Positions 1-6,723 of a stretch of 64,000 nucleotides of DNA are shown here, piece after piece. Origin of the DNA: Mesorhizobium sangaii (GTDB taxonomy: Bacteria > Pseudomonadota > Alphaproteobacteria > Rhizobiales > Rhizobiaceae); contig NZ_JACHEF010000003.1 in NCBI RefSeq assembly GCF_014207355.1, forward strand, positions 471,763 through 535,762, written 5' to 3'. Both the position numbers and the translations under genes were made by a program. Positions within the stretch are counted from its first letter, which is position 1; the number at the start of each line of letters is the position of its first letter. The notes below the pieces were generated by a model, which had not been told where the DNA came from, ran no database searches, and saw nothing but the letters and a program-made list of their open reading frames with translations.

Positions 1-1277
1 GCTTCCATTGGCGGGAACAGGCCGAAATTGACGTTCATCGGCTGGAAGGAGCGCTTTCCCGGTTCATCATCGGACACGATGTGGCCACCGGTGATGTGGT
101 TGAGCAAGGCACCGAAGGCCGTGGTGAGCGGCGGCAGCGATGGTGCCTGGCCGAGCCGCTCGGCGGCGGCGAAGCGTCCGGCGAGCAGGCCGATCGCGGC
201 ACTTTCGACATAGCCCTCGCAACCGGTTATCTGGCCGGCGAAGCGCAGGCCGGGGCGCGACTTCAGCTGTAGCGAGGCGTCGAGCAAGGTCGGCGAGTTG
301 ATGTAGGTGTTGCGGTGCAGGCCGCCGAGGCGGGCGAAATCGGCGTTTTCGAGGCCCGGTATGATGCGGAACACGCGCACCTGCTCGGCATGCTTCAGCT
401 TGGTCTGAAAACCGACCATGTTGTAGAGCGTGCCCAGCGCATTGTCCTGCCGCAGCTGGACGACGGCATAGGCCTTGACCGTTGGATTGTGCGCATTGGT
501 CAGCCCCATCGGCTTCATCGGCCCATAACGCAGCGTCTCGACGCCACGTTCGGCCATGATCTCGATCGGCAGGCAGCCGTCGAAATAGGGCGTGCCTTCC
601 CATTGCTTGAATTCGGTCTTCTGGCCGTCGACCAGCGCCTGCACGAAGGCGAGATATTGCTCCTTGTCCATCGGGCAATTGATGTAGTCCTTGCCGGTGC
701 CGCCCGGCCCGACCTTGTCATAGCGCGACTGGAACCAGCAAATGTCCATGTCGATCGTGTCGAAGTGGATGATCGGCGCGATGGCGTCGAAGAAAGCCAG
801 CGCATCGGCGCCCGTCGCCTCAGCGATCGACTGGGCAAGCGAAGGCGCGGTCAGCGGGCCGGTGGCGATGATCGCCTGGTCCCATTCCGCCGGCGGCAAG
901 CCCGGCACTTCCTCGCGCTGGATGGTGATCAGCGGATGGCCTTCGAGCTTTTTCGTCACGGCGTCGGAGAAACCGTCCCGGTCGACGGCAAGCGCACCGC
1001 CGGCCGGCACCTGGTTGGCGTCACCGGCACTCATGATCAGCGAGCCGGCCAGCCGCATTTCGGCATGCAGCAGGCCGACGGCGTTGTTTTCAGCGTCGTC
1101 GGAGCGGAAGGAATTGGAGCAGACCAGTTCGGCCAGGCCATCGGTCTTGTGCGCATCGGTGCCGCGAACGGGCCGCATTTCGTGCAGGATGACCGGCACG
1201 CCCGCCTCGGCTGCCTGCCAGGCGGCTTCAGAACCGGCGAGGCCGCCGCCGATGATGTGGATGGGATTTTTGCTCAT
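1..1277 (-). CDS. trmFO: TrmFO, folate/FAD-dependent tRNA m5U54 methyltransferase (3' end outside window)
   Basis: The protein uses methylenetetrahydrofolate and FADH2 to methylate uridine 54 in the T-loop of tRNA. The start codon is at 1277 and the frame stays open to the window edge, so about 425 residues are visible and the C-terminus is missing. The N-terminus shows the FAD dinucleotide-binding signature IIGGGLAGSEAAW at residues 7-19. TrmFO motifs follow: LVCSNSFRSDDAENN near residue 52, CWFQSRYDKVGPGG in the middle, and GLHRNTYINSP and GQITGCEGYVESAA near the end; the latter carries a Cys expected to be catalytic. A long reading frame on the opposite strand (315-1307) is a GC shadow. 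Downstream, off the window, nothing can be said. Identification is firm. Confidence 0.95.
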   Translation of the reverse strand, partial: MSKNPIHIIGGGLAGSEAAWQAAEAGVPVILHEMRPVRGTDAHKTDGLAELVCSNSFRSDDAENNAVGLLHAEMRLAGSLIMSAGDANQVPAGGALAVDRDGFSDAVTKKLEGHPLITIQREEVPGLPPAEWDQAIIATGPLTAPSLAQSIAEATGADALAFFDAIAPIIHFDTIDMDICWFQSRYDKVGPGGTGKDYINCPMDKEQYLAFVQALVDGQKTEFKQWEGTPYFDGCLPIEIMAERGVETLRYGPMKPMGLTNAHNPTVKAYAVVQLRQDNALGTLYNMVGFQTKLKHAEQVRVFRIIPGLENADFARLGGLHRNTYINSPTLLDASLQLKSRPGLRFAGQITGCEGYVESAAIGLLAGRFAAAERLGQAPSLPPLTTAFGALLNHITGGHIVSDDEPGKRSFQPMNVNFGLFPPME

Positions 1278-1363
1278 GAGCGCCGGAATAATCGCTTGGA
1301 GCGGTGATTGCAATTGCCGCGCATGGCGAGCGGCTGCGGCGGAACCAACCGCTGACAACAACA

Positions 1364-1474
1364 ACACCCGCCGGGGGAGGAGGTCCGGCGGGTGTCGTTT
1401 TTGGGGTCGACCCTCGGGAGGAGGTGAAGGCCGACCGTATTCGTCATCGCCGGGGAGGAGGTCGGCTTTGACGA
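1364..1474 (-). ncRNA. Anti-Shine-Dalgarno hairpin RNA, distal three-hairpin unit (CcsR/cuckoo-like)
   Basis: Three consecutive hairpins are read on the minus strand: 1441-1474, 1405-1436 and 1364-1395. Each has exactly the loop ACCTCCTCCC (plus-strand GGGAGGAGGT at 1453-1462, 1416-1425 and 1375-1384). The 1364-1395 stem is 11 perfect base pairs; the other two carry one or two internal mismatches. The loop contains CCUCC, the 16S rRNA anti-SD core, so it can pair with mRNA Shine-Dalgarno sequences. Hairpins with this loop motif, lying downstream of DUF1127 genes, define the CcsR/cuckoo small RNAs of alphaproteobacteria. The last hairpin is GC-rich and followed by a UGUUGUUGUU stretch, so it may double as terminator. 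RNA ends are not determinable from sequence alone. Confidence 0.8.
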
Positions 1475-1511
1475 AATCTCTTTCGCCATTTTTGAAAGGG
1501 GCGAAACCTCT

Positions 1512-1533
1512 GGGGCAAAATTCGTTTTGCTCC
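1512..1533 (-). repeat. Spacer hairpin between the two anti-SD units
   Basis: A 9-bp stem (one G-U pair) with a 4-nt loop lies in the roughly 70-bp spacer separating the two three-hairpin units. On the minus strand it reads GGAGCAAAA, loop CGAA, TTTTGCCCC. It is neither a member of the anti-SD loop family nor followed by a T-run. It may be a processing site or structural spacer; this is inference only. Confidence 0.5.
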
Positions 1534-1543
1534 GGGGGAACAA

Positions 1544-1651
1544 CGCCCGCCGCGGGAGGAGGTGCGGCGGGCGCCGTTTTGTTGGTCAACCCTCGGGAGG
1601 AGGTGAAGGTTGACCGGATCCGTCAGGGTCGGGGAGGAGGTCGACCCTGGC
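1544..1651 (-). ncRNA. Anti-Shine-Dalgarno hairpin RNA, DUF1127-proximal three-hairpin unit
   Basis: The proximal unit has hairpins at 1622-1651 (10 paired positions, one G-U), 1584-1615 (11 pairs, one mismatch) and 1544-1573 (10 perfect pairs). Each has the identical 10-nt loop ACCTCCTCCC on the minus strand (plus 1632-1641, 1595-1604, 1554-1563). Loop positions are exactly 179 bp from those of the distal unit. Stems differ between copies but stay paired: GGTCAACC/GGTTGACC here versus GGTCGACC/GGCCGACC in the distal copy. This argues that RNA structure, not the DNA repeat itself, is maintained. The unit begins about 10 bp after the stop codon of the second DUF1127 gene, so co-transcription and processing from the mRNA is the simplest model. 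Confidence 0.82.
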
Positions 1652-1661
1652 GAAATTCTGG

Positions 1662-1802
1662 TTAGATCGCCCGGCGGGCGATGATCTTGATTTCGTCGCG
1701 GACGATACCGAGATCATGCAGCTGACGGTTCGAAAGGCGACCCAGCTCGGTAACCGTCTCGCGATAAACGCGCCAGTTACGATAGTTGCGGATCAGGTTC
1801 AT
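1662..1802 (-). CDS. DUF1127 small protein (distal copy)
   Basis: This is a 46-residue, arginine-rich protein starting MNLIRNYRNWRVYRET and ending with the DUF1127 core LSNRQLHDLGIVRDEI. It is a near-duplicate of the gene at 1852-1992, with the same length and first eleven residues; the two starts are 190 bp apart. DUF1127 proteins are small basic proteins; in Rhodobacter CcaF1 and in Agrobacterium relatives they bind RNA and affect sRNA and mRNA turnover and stress or phosphate responses. Family membership is clear; the role here is inferred. The hairpin array follows immediately downstream on the same strand. Confidence 0.9.
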   Translation of the reverse strand: MNLIRNYRNWRVYRETVTELGRLSNRQLHDLGIVRDEIKIIARRAI

Positions 1803-1851
1803 TGTCGTTCTCTTTTCAAAACTTGTTCGGACCATTTGCGGTCCGAAGAAA

Positions 1852-1992
1852 TTAGACCGCCTTGCGAGCGACGTAAGGAATGTCGCTGCGGCTGATGCCG
1901 AGGTCGGTCAGTTCACGGTTGCTCAGGCGGCTCAGTTCGGACACGGTGTCCCTGTAGCGGCGCCAGTTGCGGTAGTTGCGGATCAGGTTCAT
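1852..1992 (-). CDS. DUF1127 small protein (proximal copy)
   Basis: This 46-residue basic protein starts MNLIRNYRNWRRYRDT and contains the DUF1127 signature LSRLSNRELTDLGISRSDI. An in-frame start further upstream (2112) would add 40 residues unlike the family, so the internal ATG at 1992, which matches the start of the paralogue, is preferred. It is the first gene of the minus-strand DUF1127-DUF1127-hairpin array. No strong Shine-Dalgarno is visible in front of either copy, which is notable next to RNAs that mimic anti-SD. The function is likely RNA-binding or post-transcriptional by analogy with characterised DUF1127 proteins. Confidence 0.92.
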   Translation of the reverse strand: MNLIRNYRNWRRYRDTVSELSRLSNRELTDLGISRSDIPYVARKAV

Positions 1993-2047
1993 GGTATTTC
2001 TCGTTTCGTCTTTCTTCCGGATCATTCCGTCTTTGTGTACGAAGCAT

Positions 2048-2076
2048 AGATAGGCGGGCCTATATCGATTTAAAAG
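2048..2076 (-). promoter_or_regulatory. Possible heat-shock-sigma-like promoter of the DUF1127/hairpin operon
   Basis: On the minus strand, CTTTTA (2071-2076) and CCTATCT (2048-2054) are separated by 16 bp. CCTATCT fits the alphaproteobacterial RpoH -10 pattern (CCTATNT), but the -35 match is poor. Rhodobacter DUF1127-CcsR loci are RpoH-dependent, which motivated the search; the assignment is tentative. Confidence 0.35.
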
Positions 2077-2230
2077 CGCTATGGCTGCATGGCAGCAATG
2101 CAAATTGTGCAATGCAGCATTAACGCGCGTTCACGGACCTGACACAAAGAAGCCCGAATCGGAAAATGCCGTTGCGTCAACGGTTTGACCGGATCGGCTG
2201 AATAAAAGACCAAGCTGGGGGAGAAGCGGC

Positions 2231-3349
2231 ATGGCGGGCTATTCGTCACGAGTGAGGTCGGATATCGCGCGCTGGCAGCAGGCTGGCCTGATCGACGCCG
2301 CCACCGCCGATTCCCTAACGCGCGATGTCGAGGCCAACGAGCGCAAATCGCTCAGCTTCGGCTCGATCCTGGCGATGATGGCCGCCTTGCTGTTCGGCGC
2401 CGCCATCCTGATTTTCGTCGCCGCCAACTGGGATGCGATTCCAAGGCTGGCGCGGGTCGCGGCACTCTTTGCCATCATCCTTGGCGGCTATGTCGGCGGT
2501 GCGCTGTTGAAGACGCGCGACCATGCGGCGATCGGCGAGGCGTTGTGGATCGTGGCCGCGGCGGCCTTCGGCGGCTCGATCGCGCTGATCGGCCAGATGT
2601 ATCATCTCTCCGGCGACGAGACGTCGGCCTTGGTCACCTGGGGCGCGGGCACGGCATTGGCGGCGGTCGCGCTGCGTTCGAACCCGCTGACCGTGGCCGC
2701 GGTCGGCATCGCCGATGCCTGGCTGTTCCTGAAAGGCTTCGACTATTACAGCCGCAGCGATTTTCCGCATCTCTTCGTGGTCATGGCGATCGTGCTCTTT
2801 GCCGTCTCGTTCTGGACCCGCAGCCAGCCGGCGCGGCACCTGATCATCCTGTCGCTGCTCTTCTATTTGGTGCTGCTGGTGACAAGCCACAACACACTGC
2901 AGGTGGCGATCCCGCTCGTCGCCGCATCGGCACTGCTGTTCGCGGCTTCCGTCTTCGCGCCGGAGCCGGTCGACCGGATCGTCCAACTCGGCGGCCGCTT
3001 GCCGTTGCACGCTTTGCTCGGCTTTCTCACCGGCCTGGCAATGATCCAGTTCGAACTGGCCGATGAAAGCACCTACGACAGCGGGTTCGCCATCGCTTCG
3101 GTGATTGCGTTGGCCGGCATCGTCGCGGCAATCGTGCTGGCAGGAAGGGAGAGCCGCGGGTTGCGCTGGCTTGCCTATGCCGGTTTCGCCTTTGAAATCG
3201 CCATCATCTATGTGGTGATGTTGCAATCGATGCTCGACACCGCAGGCTTCTTCCTTGCCGCCGCGGTGCTGCTCGGCATCCTTGCGCTCGTCATCATCCG
3301 CATCGAAAAACGCATGAAGGGCCCAGCCGCCAAGGGAGCCACGGCATGA
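2231..3349 (+). CDS. DUF2157 multi-pass membrane protein
   Basis: This 372-residue protein has a short soluble N-terminus (WQQAGLIDAATADSL, the DUF2157 start) followed by about ten hydrophobic segments, for example LSFGSILAMMAALLFGAAIL near residue 40 and several paired helices up to the C-terminus. The start is supported by GGGGGAG upstream of the ATG. The stop overlaps the next start (ATGATG), so the two genes are translationally coupled. DUF2157 proteins paired with a GDYXXLXY-domain protein are a recurrent bacterial pair of unknown function in the inner membrane. The family assignment is good and the function is unknown. Confidence 0.85.
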   Translation: MAGYSSRVRSDIARWQQAGLIDAATADSLTRDVEANERKSLSFGSILAMMAALLFGAAILIFVAANWDAIPRLARVAALFAIILGGYVGGALLKTRDHAAIGEALWIVAAAAFGGSIALIGQMYHLSGDETSALVTWGAGTALAAVALRSNPLTVAAVGIADAWLFLKGFDYYSRSDFPHLFVVMAIVLFAVSFWTRSQPARHLIILSLLFYLVLLVTSHNTLQVAIPLVAASALLFAASVFAPEPVDRIVQLGGRLPLHALLGFLTGLAMIQFELADESTYDSGFAIASVIALAGIVAAIVLAGRESRGLRWLAYAGFAFEIAIIYVVMLQSMLDTAGFFLAAAVLLGILALVIIRIEKRMKGPAAKGATA

Positions 3350-3930
3350 TGACCGGAAAGAGGCTGATCATCTCGGCGCTGGTGCTGGCGCTCGTCCAGG
3401 TAGGTTTCCTGAGCTGGATCATCGCCGGCAGGGCGGCGATCCTGCGCAAAGGCAAGGAAGTGCTGCTCAAGATTGAACCCGTCGATCCGCGCGATCTCCT
3501 GCGCGGCGACTACATTATCCTCGGCTACGCGATTTCGCGGATACCGGTGAAGATGATCGCCAACATTCCGGCCGACAAATTTTCGAGCGACGACACGCCG
3601 ATCGTCGTCCGGTTGAAGAAGGGTGCCGACGGGTACTGGACGCCCACCACCGCCTGGTTCGGCAAGGCGCCGACGCCGGCCGCTGCCGACGAGGCCGACA
3701 TATCAGGCCATGTCGCCGAGGGCTGGGATCTTCGCAGCGAAGGCATGACCATCGCGCCGGATTACGGCATCGAGCGCTTCTATCTGCCGGAAGGCGAGGG
3801 GACGGCGATCCAGAACGACATGCGGGTCCGCCCGTTCGGCATCCGCCTCGCGCTGGCCGACGACGGCACGGCGCAGATCAAGGCGCTGGTGGACGGCGAC
3901 AAGACGCTGTTCGAGGAACCGCTCTATTAA
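3346..3930 (+). CDS. GDYXXLXY-domain protein
   Basis: The 194-residue protein has one N-terminal membrane anchor or signal segment (LIISALVLALVQVGFLSWII) and then the defining motif: VDPRDLLRGDYIILGYAIS contains GDY-x-x-L-x-Y at about residues 50-58. The rest is predicted to lie outside the cytoplasmic membrane. Its first codons overlap the last codons of the DUF2157 gene, indicating coupled expression and probably a physical partnership. Biochemical function is unknown for the family. Confidence 0.85.
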   Translation: MMTGKRLIISALVLALVQVGFLSWIIAGRAAILRKGKEVLLKIEPVDPRDLLRGDYIILGYAISRIPVKMIANIPADKFSSDDTPIVVRLKKGADGYWTPTTAWFGKAPTPAAADEADISGHVAEGWDLRSEGMTIAPDYGIERFYLPEGEGTAIQNDMRVRPFGIRLALADDGTAQIKALVDGDKTLFEEPLY

Positions 3931-3997
3931 ACCAATGATGTCGATCGGGACGGTCGACGGACGCCCTCGGCGGTCTCCCACTTGGACGGTAAGAAGC

Positions 3998-5446
3998 ATG
4001 CCAATCACCCTGTCGACGCGTGAAGACATCAACCTCGACACGGTTTTTCGCGTCGCCTGGAAGAAGGAGACGGTGAAGATCAGCGAGAAGGCCTTGCAGC
4101 GCATCGCCGAATGCCGGGCCTCGTTCCTGAAGCTCATCGAATCCGATCCGCCGCCGGTCATCTATGGCGTCACCACCGCCATGGGGGAGTTGGCGAGCCG
4201 CAAACTCGAACTTGACGAGCGGGATCGCCATGCGCGGATCAAGGCGTTCGCCGCCGCCACCTCGTTCGGTGATCCCTTGCCCGATCGGGTGGTCCGGGCG
4301 ATCGTGCTTGCCCGGCTGACGAACTTCATCGAGGGCAACGCCGCCACCACGCCGCGCATCGCGCTCGCCGTTGCCGCGATGCTCGACGATGGCCCGATGC
4401 CAACGGTACCGGCCTCCGGCCAGGGTGGCGCGGGCGAGATCCTGGCGCTCTATCCGCTGTTTGCCGAGCTCTCGGCGCGCTTCGACCTCGAGGTCAAGGA
4501 GCGGGGCTCGCTGATCAACGGCTCGCCCTGCGCCGCCGCGCTGGTGGCCGACGCAGCGCTTGCGGCACGCCGCCGCATCCGCATGGCGCACAAGGTGTTC
4601 GCATTGTCGATCGAAGCGTTTCGCGCCCCGCTCGAGCACTACGACGCGGCACTCGACACGCTCTGGGGTGACGACCATGAAGCCGCGGCCCTCCAGGGGC
4701 TGCGGGAATTCCTGGTCGGCGCCGGAGACGGGCGGCGCAATTACCAGGCGCCGGTCAGCTATCGGATCGTGCCGCGCGTCCTCGGCCAGGCGCATCGTGC
4801 GCTGTCGTCCGCCGAGCGGGCGGCTACCGTCTCGCTGGCCGCGATATCCGACAATCCGGTCTTTATCCCGCCCGACGATGCATATCCGCTCGGCCGCTGC
4901 ATCAGCACCGGCGGCTATCACAATGCCATGGCGACACCGGCGCTGGACGATCTGGCGGCGATATGGGCCGATATCTGCCTGCTTTGCGACCGCCATGCCT
5001 CCAAGCTTTTGAACGGCAAGGTGTCGCTGCTGCCCGATCTTTTGATGACCGGCCGGCACTGGGCCGACAGCGATGGCCACGGCAGTGTCGGCTATGTGCC
5101 GATGGCGATCACCGGCTATCTCGAGCAGGCCAAGCTCGCAGCGCAACGCACCTTCATTCCGGGAACGGAATCAGCCGGTGCCGGGCAGGACGATGTCGCC
5201 ACCACGGCGTTCTTCGCATGGACCAAGGAGGCGACCGCGGGCCGCTGCGTCGATGCGGCAATGGCGATGCTGGCGATGATGGCCTCGCAGGCGCTGCACG
5301 TCACCGAACGCGCGCCGCCGCCGGCGCTGCAGCCATTTGTCGATGACATCAGAGCCATCGTGCCGCCTGTCGGCGACGATCGCGTGCTGGGGCCTGAACT
5401 GGCGAACCTGGCCGACTGGTTCACAGGGAGAGCGTTCGACGCGTAG
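3998..5446 (+). CDS. Aromatic amino acid lyase (HAL/PAL)-like protein with atypical MIO region
   Basis: The 482-residue protein has the fold signatures of the histidine/phenylalanine ammonia-lyase family. The catalytic-Tyr motif YGVTTAMGELAS is at residues 56-67, SLINGSPCAAAL near 171 (family INGT), and SDNPVF...GGYHNA near 285-310. The usual MIO-forming context GSVGASGDLAPL is replaced by SGQGGAGEILAL (140-151). At the expected triad position the residues are Ala145-Gly146-Glu147; an Ala-Ser-Gly occurs six residues earlier (139-141). Whether it forms MIO is therefore unclear. The ATG at 3998 (preceded by GGTAAGAAG) is preferred over one at 3935, which has no Shine-Dalgarno. The RidA-type gene downstream fits an enamine/imine or ammonia-lyase context. 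Confidence 0.8.
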   Translation: MPITLSTREDINLDTVFRVAWKKETVKISEKALQRIAECRASFLKLIESDPPPVIYGVTTAMGELASRKLELDERDRHARIKAFAAATSFGDPLPDRVVRAIVLARLTNFIEGNAATTPRIALAVAAMLDDGPMPTVPASGQGGAGEILALYPLFAELSARFDLEVKERGSLINGSPCAAALVADAALAARRRIRMAHKVFALSIEAFRAPLEHYDAALDTLWGDDHEAAALQGLREFLVGAGDGRRNYQAPVSYRIVPRVLGQAHRALSSAERAATVSLAAISDNPVFIPPDDAYPLGRCISTGGYHNAMATPALDDLAAIWADICLLCDRHASKLLNGKVSLLPDLLMTGRHWADSDGHGSVGYVPMAITGYLEQAKLAAQRTFIPGTESAGAGQDDVATTAFFAWTKEATAGRCVDAAMAMLAMMASQALHVTERAPPPALQPFVDDIRAIVPPVGDDRVLGPELANLADWFTGRAFDA

Positions 5447-5754
5447 ACGAGCATGGCGGTGCCTCTGTGACAAGATCTGGCCGCGCCTACCACCGCCGCG
5501 CGCCGGCCGGATCAATTGACAGCACATTGTCAATTGATCAATCATCGCCGGACACCCCATGCGAGATGCAGTGCGTCAGCCGGATGGACGGCGTTAAGCC
5601 CAATCGGCTCGCCGGCGCCAGCGCGTCGCCCTGGAAGAGTTCGCGTGGGCCATGCCGCTGATCGCCACGCGCACCGCCGCCTTCTATCGCCCTGTGCCAG
5701 CGACGCGGTATTCGCAAATATCGATTTCAGTCGAACGAAGTAGGAGATTGTTTG
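5447..5754 (+). promoter_or_regulatory. Intergenic region with a perfect 11-bp inverted repeat (5511-5538)
   Basis: The interval holds ATCAATTGACA (5511-5521), a 6-bp spacer and its exact complement TGTCAATTGAT (5528-5538), a 28-bp operator-like dyad. The TTGACA-like core suggests overlap with a promoter. The remainder (5540-5740) has coding-like GC but no convincing gene; a short open stretch around 5620-5700 may be a decayed gene end. AGGAG at 5742-5746 serves the next gene. Confidence 0.55.
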
Positions 5755-6165
5755 GTGTCGCTCGAACTCATCAACCCCGATGATCTGCCAATTCCAGAGA
5801 TGTACACGCAGGTTGTCGTCGCGACTGGATCCAAGCTGGTATTCGTCTCAGGTCAGCAGCCCGAAGACATACACGGCAAGCTCGTTGGGCATGGTGATTT
5901 TGCGGCACAAGCGCGTCTGGCATTCGGCAATCTCGGACGAGCGCTCAGGGCGGCAGGTGCACGGCCCGAGCACGTTTGCAAGATCACGATCTACATTGTC
6001 GATTACAAGCGCGATGAACACGTTCCGATCATCGAAGAAGCACAGATTTCGCTATTTGGAGGTCACAAACCAGCCAATGTGGTGGTCGGGGTAGCGATAA
6101 TGTCGCCAGGCTACCTGATAGAGGTCGATGCGATAGCGGTCATTGACGAAGCCATCAGAAGCTAG
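5755..6165 (+). CDS. RidA/YjgF/YER057c/UK114 family protein
   Basis: The 136-residue protein has RidA family features: an N-terminal YTQVVVATGSKLVFVSGQQP segment, the central ARLAFGNLGRALRAAGARPEHVCKITIYI, and the C-terminal ANVVVGVAIMSPGYLIEVDAIAV. RidA proteins hydrolyse reactive enamine/imine intermediates released by PLP enzymes. The canonical catalytic Arg position (RxxxxV/I in RidA proper) is not obvious, so this may be a Rid-like subgroup rather than RidA itself. A GTG at 5755 lies 8 nt after GGAG; a TTG at 5752 is the alternative. Composition is less GC-rich than its neighbours, which could mark transfer. It may functionally accompany the upstream lyase-like gene. Confidence 0.8.
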   Translation: MSLELINPDDLPIPEMYTQVVVATGSKLVFVSGQQPEDIHGKLVGHGDFAAQARLAFGNLGRALRAAGARPEHVCKITIYIVDYKRDEHVPIIEEAQISLFGGHKPANVVVGVAIMSPGYLIEVDAIAVIDEAIRS

Positions 6166-6264
6166 CGTCGCTACAATGCCATTTTCCTCCTTCGCCAAGG
6201 CTTTCGGAGGAGACACCTTCATGTAACGAGGAGCTTCAGGTGGCCTGAAGCCCGAAGGGCGGGG

Positions 6265-6349
6265 TGGTGCGGATGAAGGGACTCGAACCCCCACGCCTTT
6301 CGGCACTGGAACCTAAATCCAGGGCGTCTACCAGTTCCGCCACATCCGC
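6265..6349 (-). tRNA. tRNA-Leu (anticodon TAG)
   Basis: Read on the minus strand, the acceptor stem GCGGATG pairs with its 3' partner, followed by discriminator A and an encoded CCA (6265-6267). The anticodon arm CTGGA-TTTAGGT-TCCAG gives anticodon TAG. A long variable arm, typical of leucine tRNA, and the GGTTCGAGTCC T-arm are present. Confidence 0.95.
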
Positions 6350-6723
6350 ATGGACCGGCAATCCCATGTAGCCATCGTTCTGTCAATGTCAGGAACAAGG
6401 TTGGGCTCAGGAACAAGGTCGGGTCAGGGCCAAAATGTTGGTTGTTCGCCGAAATGCGAAGATGGTTGAAAAATAGCCCCGCCTGTGACAAAAGGCGTGT
6501 CGAATGTGACGGGACGCGACGATCCGCTTCTGCAAAATGTGATAAGAAGTAGGAAAAACAAGAACTTATTCACATTTTGGAACGCAGTTTTGGAGAGTTT
6601 GAGCCGTATTTTCGGTCAAATCGCCAGGTTCCGTACCAAAAGCCATTCCCGGCAAGATTATACCGGCAGGCTGTGAACGGCAGAGGCCGTGGCAGTCTCA
6701 TTGGTGAAAACAAAGGTTTTACG
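6350..6723 (+). promoter_or_regulatory. Leader region of tig with a near-perfect long inverted repeat (6533-6579)
   Basis: A 374-bp region precedes trigger factor without a recognisable gene. CAAAATGTGATAAG (6533-6546) is matched by CTTATTCACATTTTG (6565-6579), its reverse complement with one extra T, separated by 18 A-rich bases. This could be a protein-binding dyad or an RNA hairpin in a tig leader. Downstream of it the sequence is AT-richer than the genome average up to the start codon. Confidence 0.5.

Noticed and set aside
315..1307. 330-codon open frame on the plus strand
   Set aside because: It is antisense to trmFO, has no family features or SD, and its codons mirror the GC3 pattern of the real gene on the minus strand.
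1364..1651. The repeated GGGAGGAGGT motif read as a CRISPR array or plus-strand Shine-Dalgarno series
   Set aside because: Repeats are only 10 bp, lie in the loops of hairpins with differing stems, and are not followed by start codons; spacing (41, 37 and 101 bp) is not CRISPR-like.
3878..5146. 422-codon minus-strand frame over the lyase-like gene
   Set aside because: Shadow frame; no domain, and it covers a gene with clear family motifs on the plus strand.
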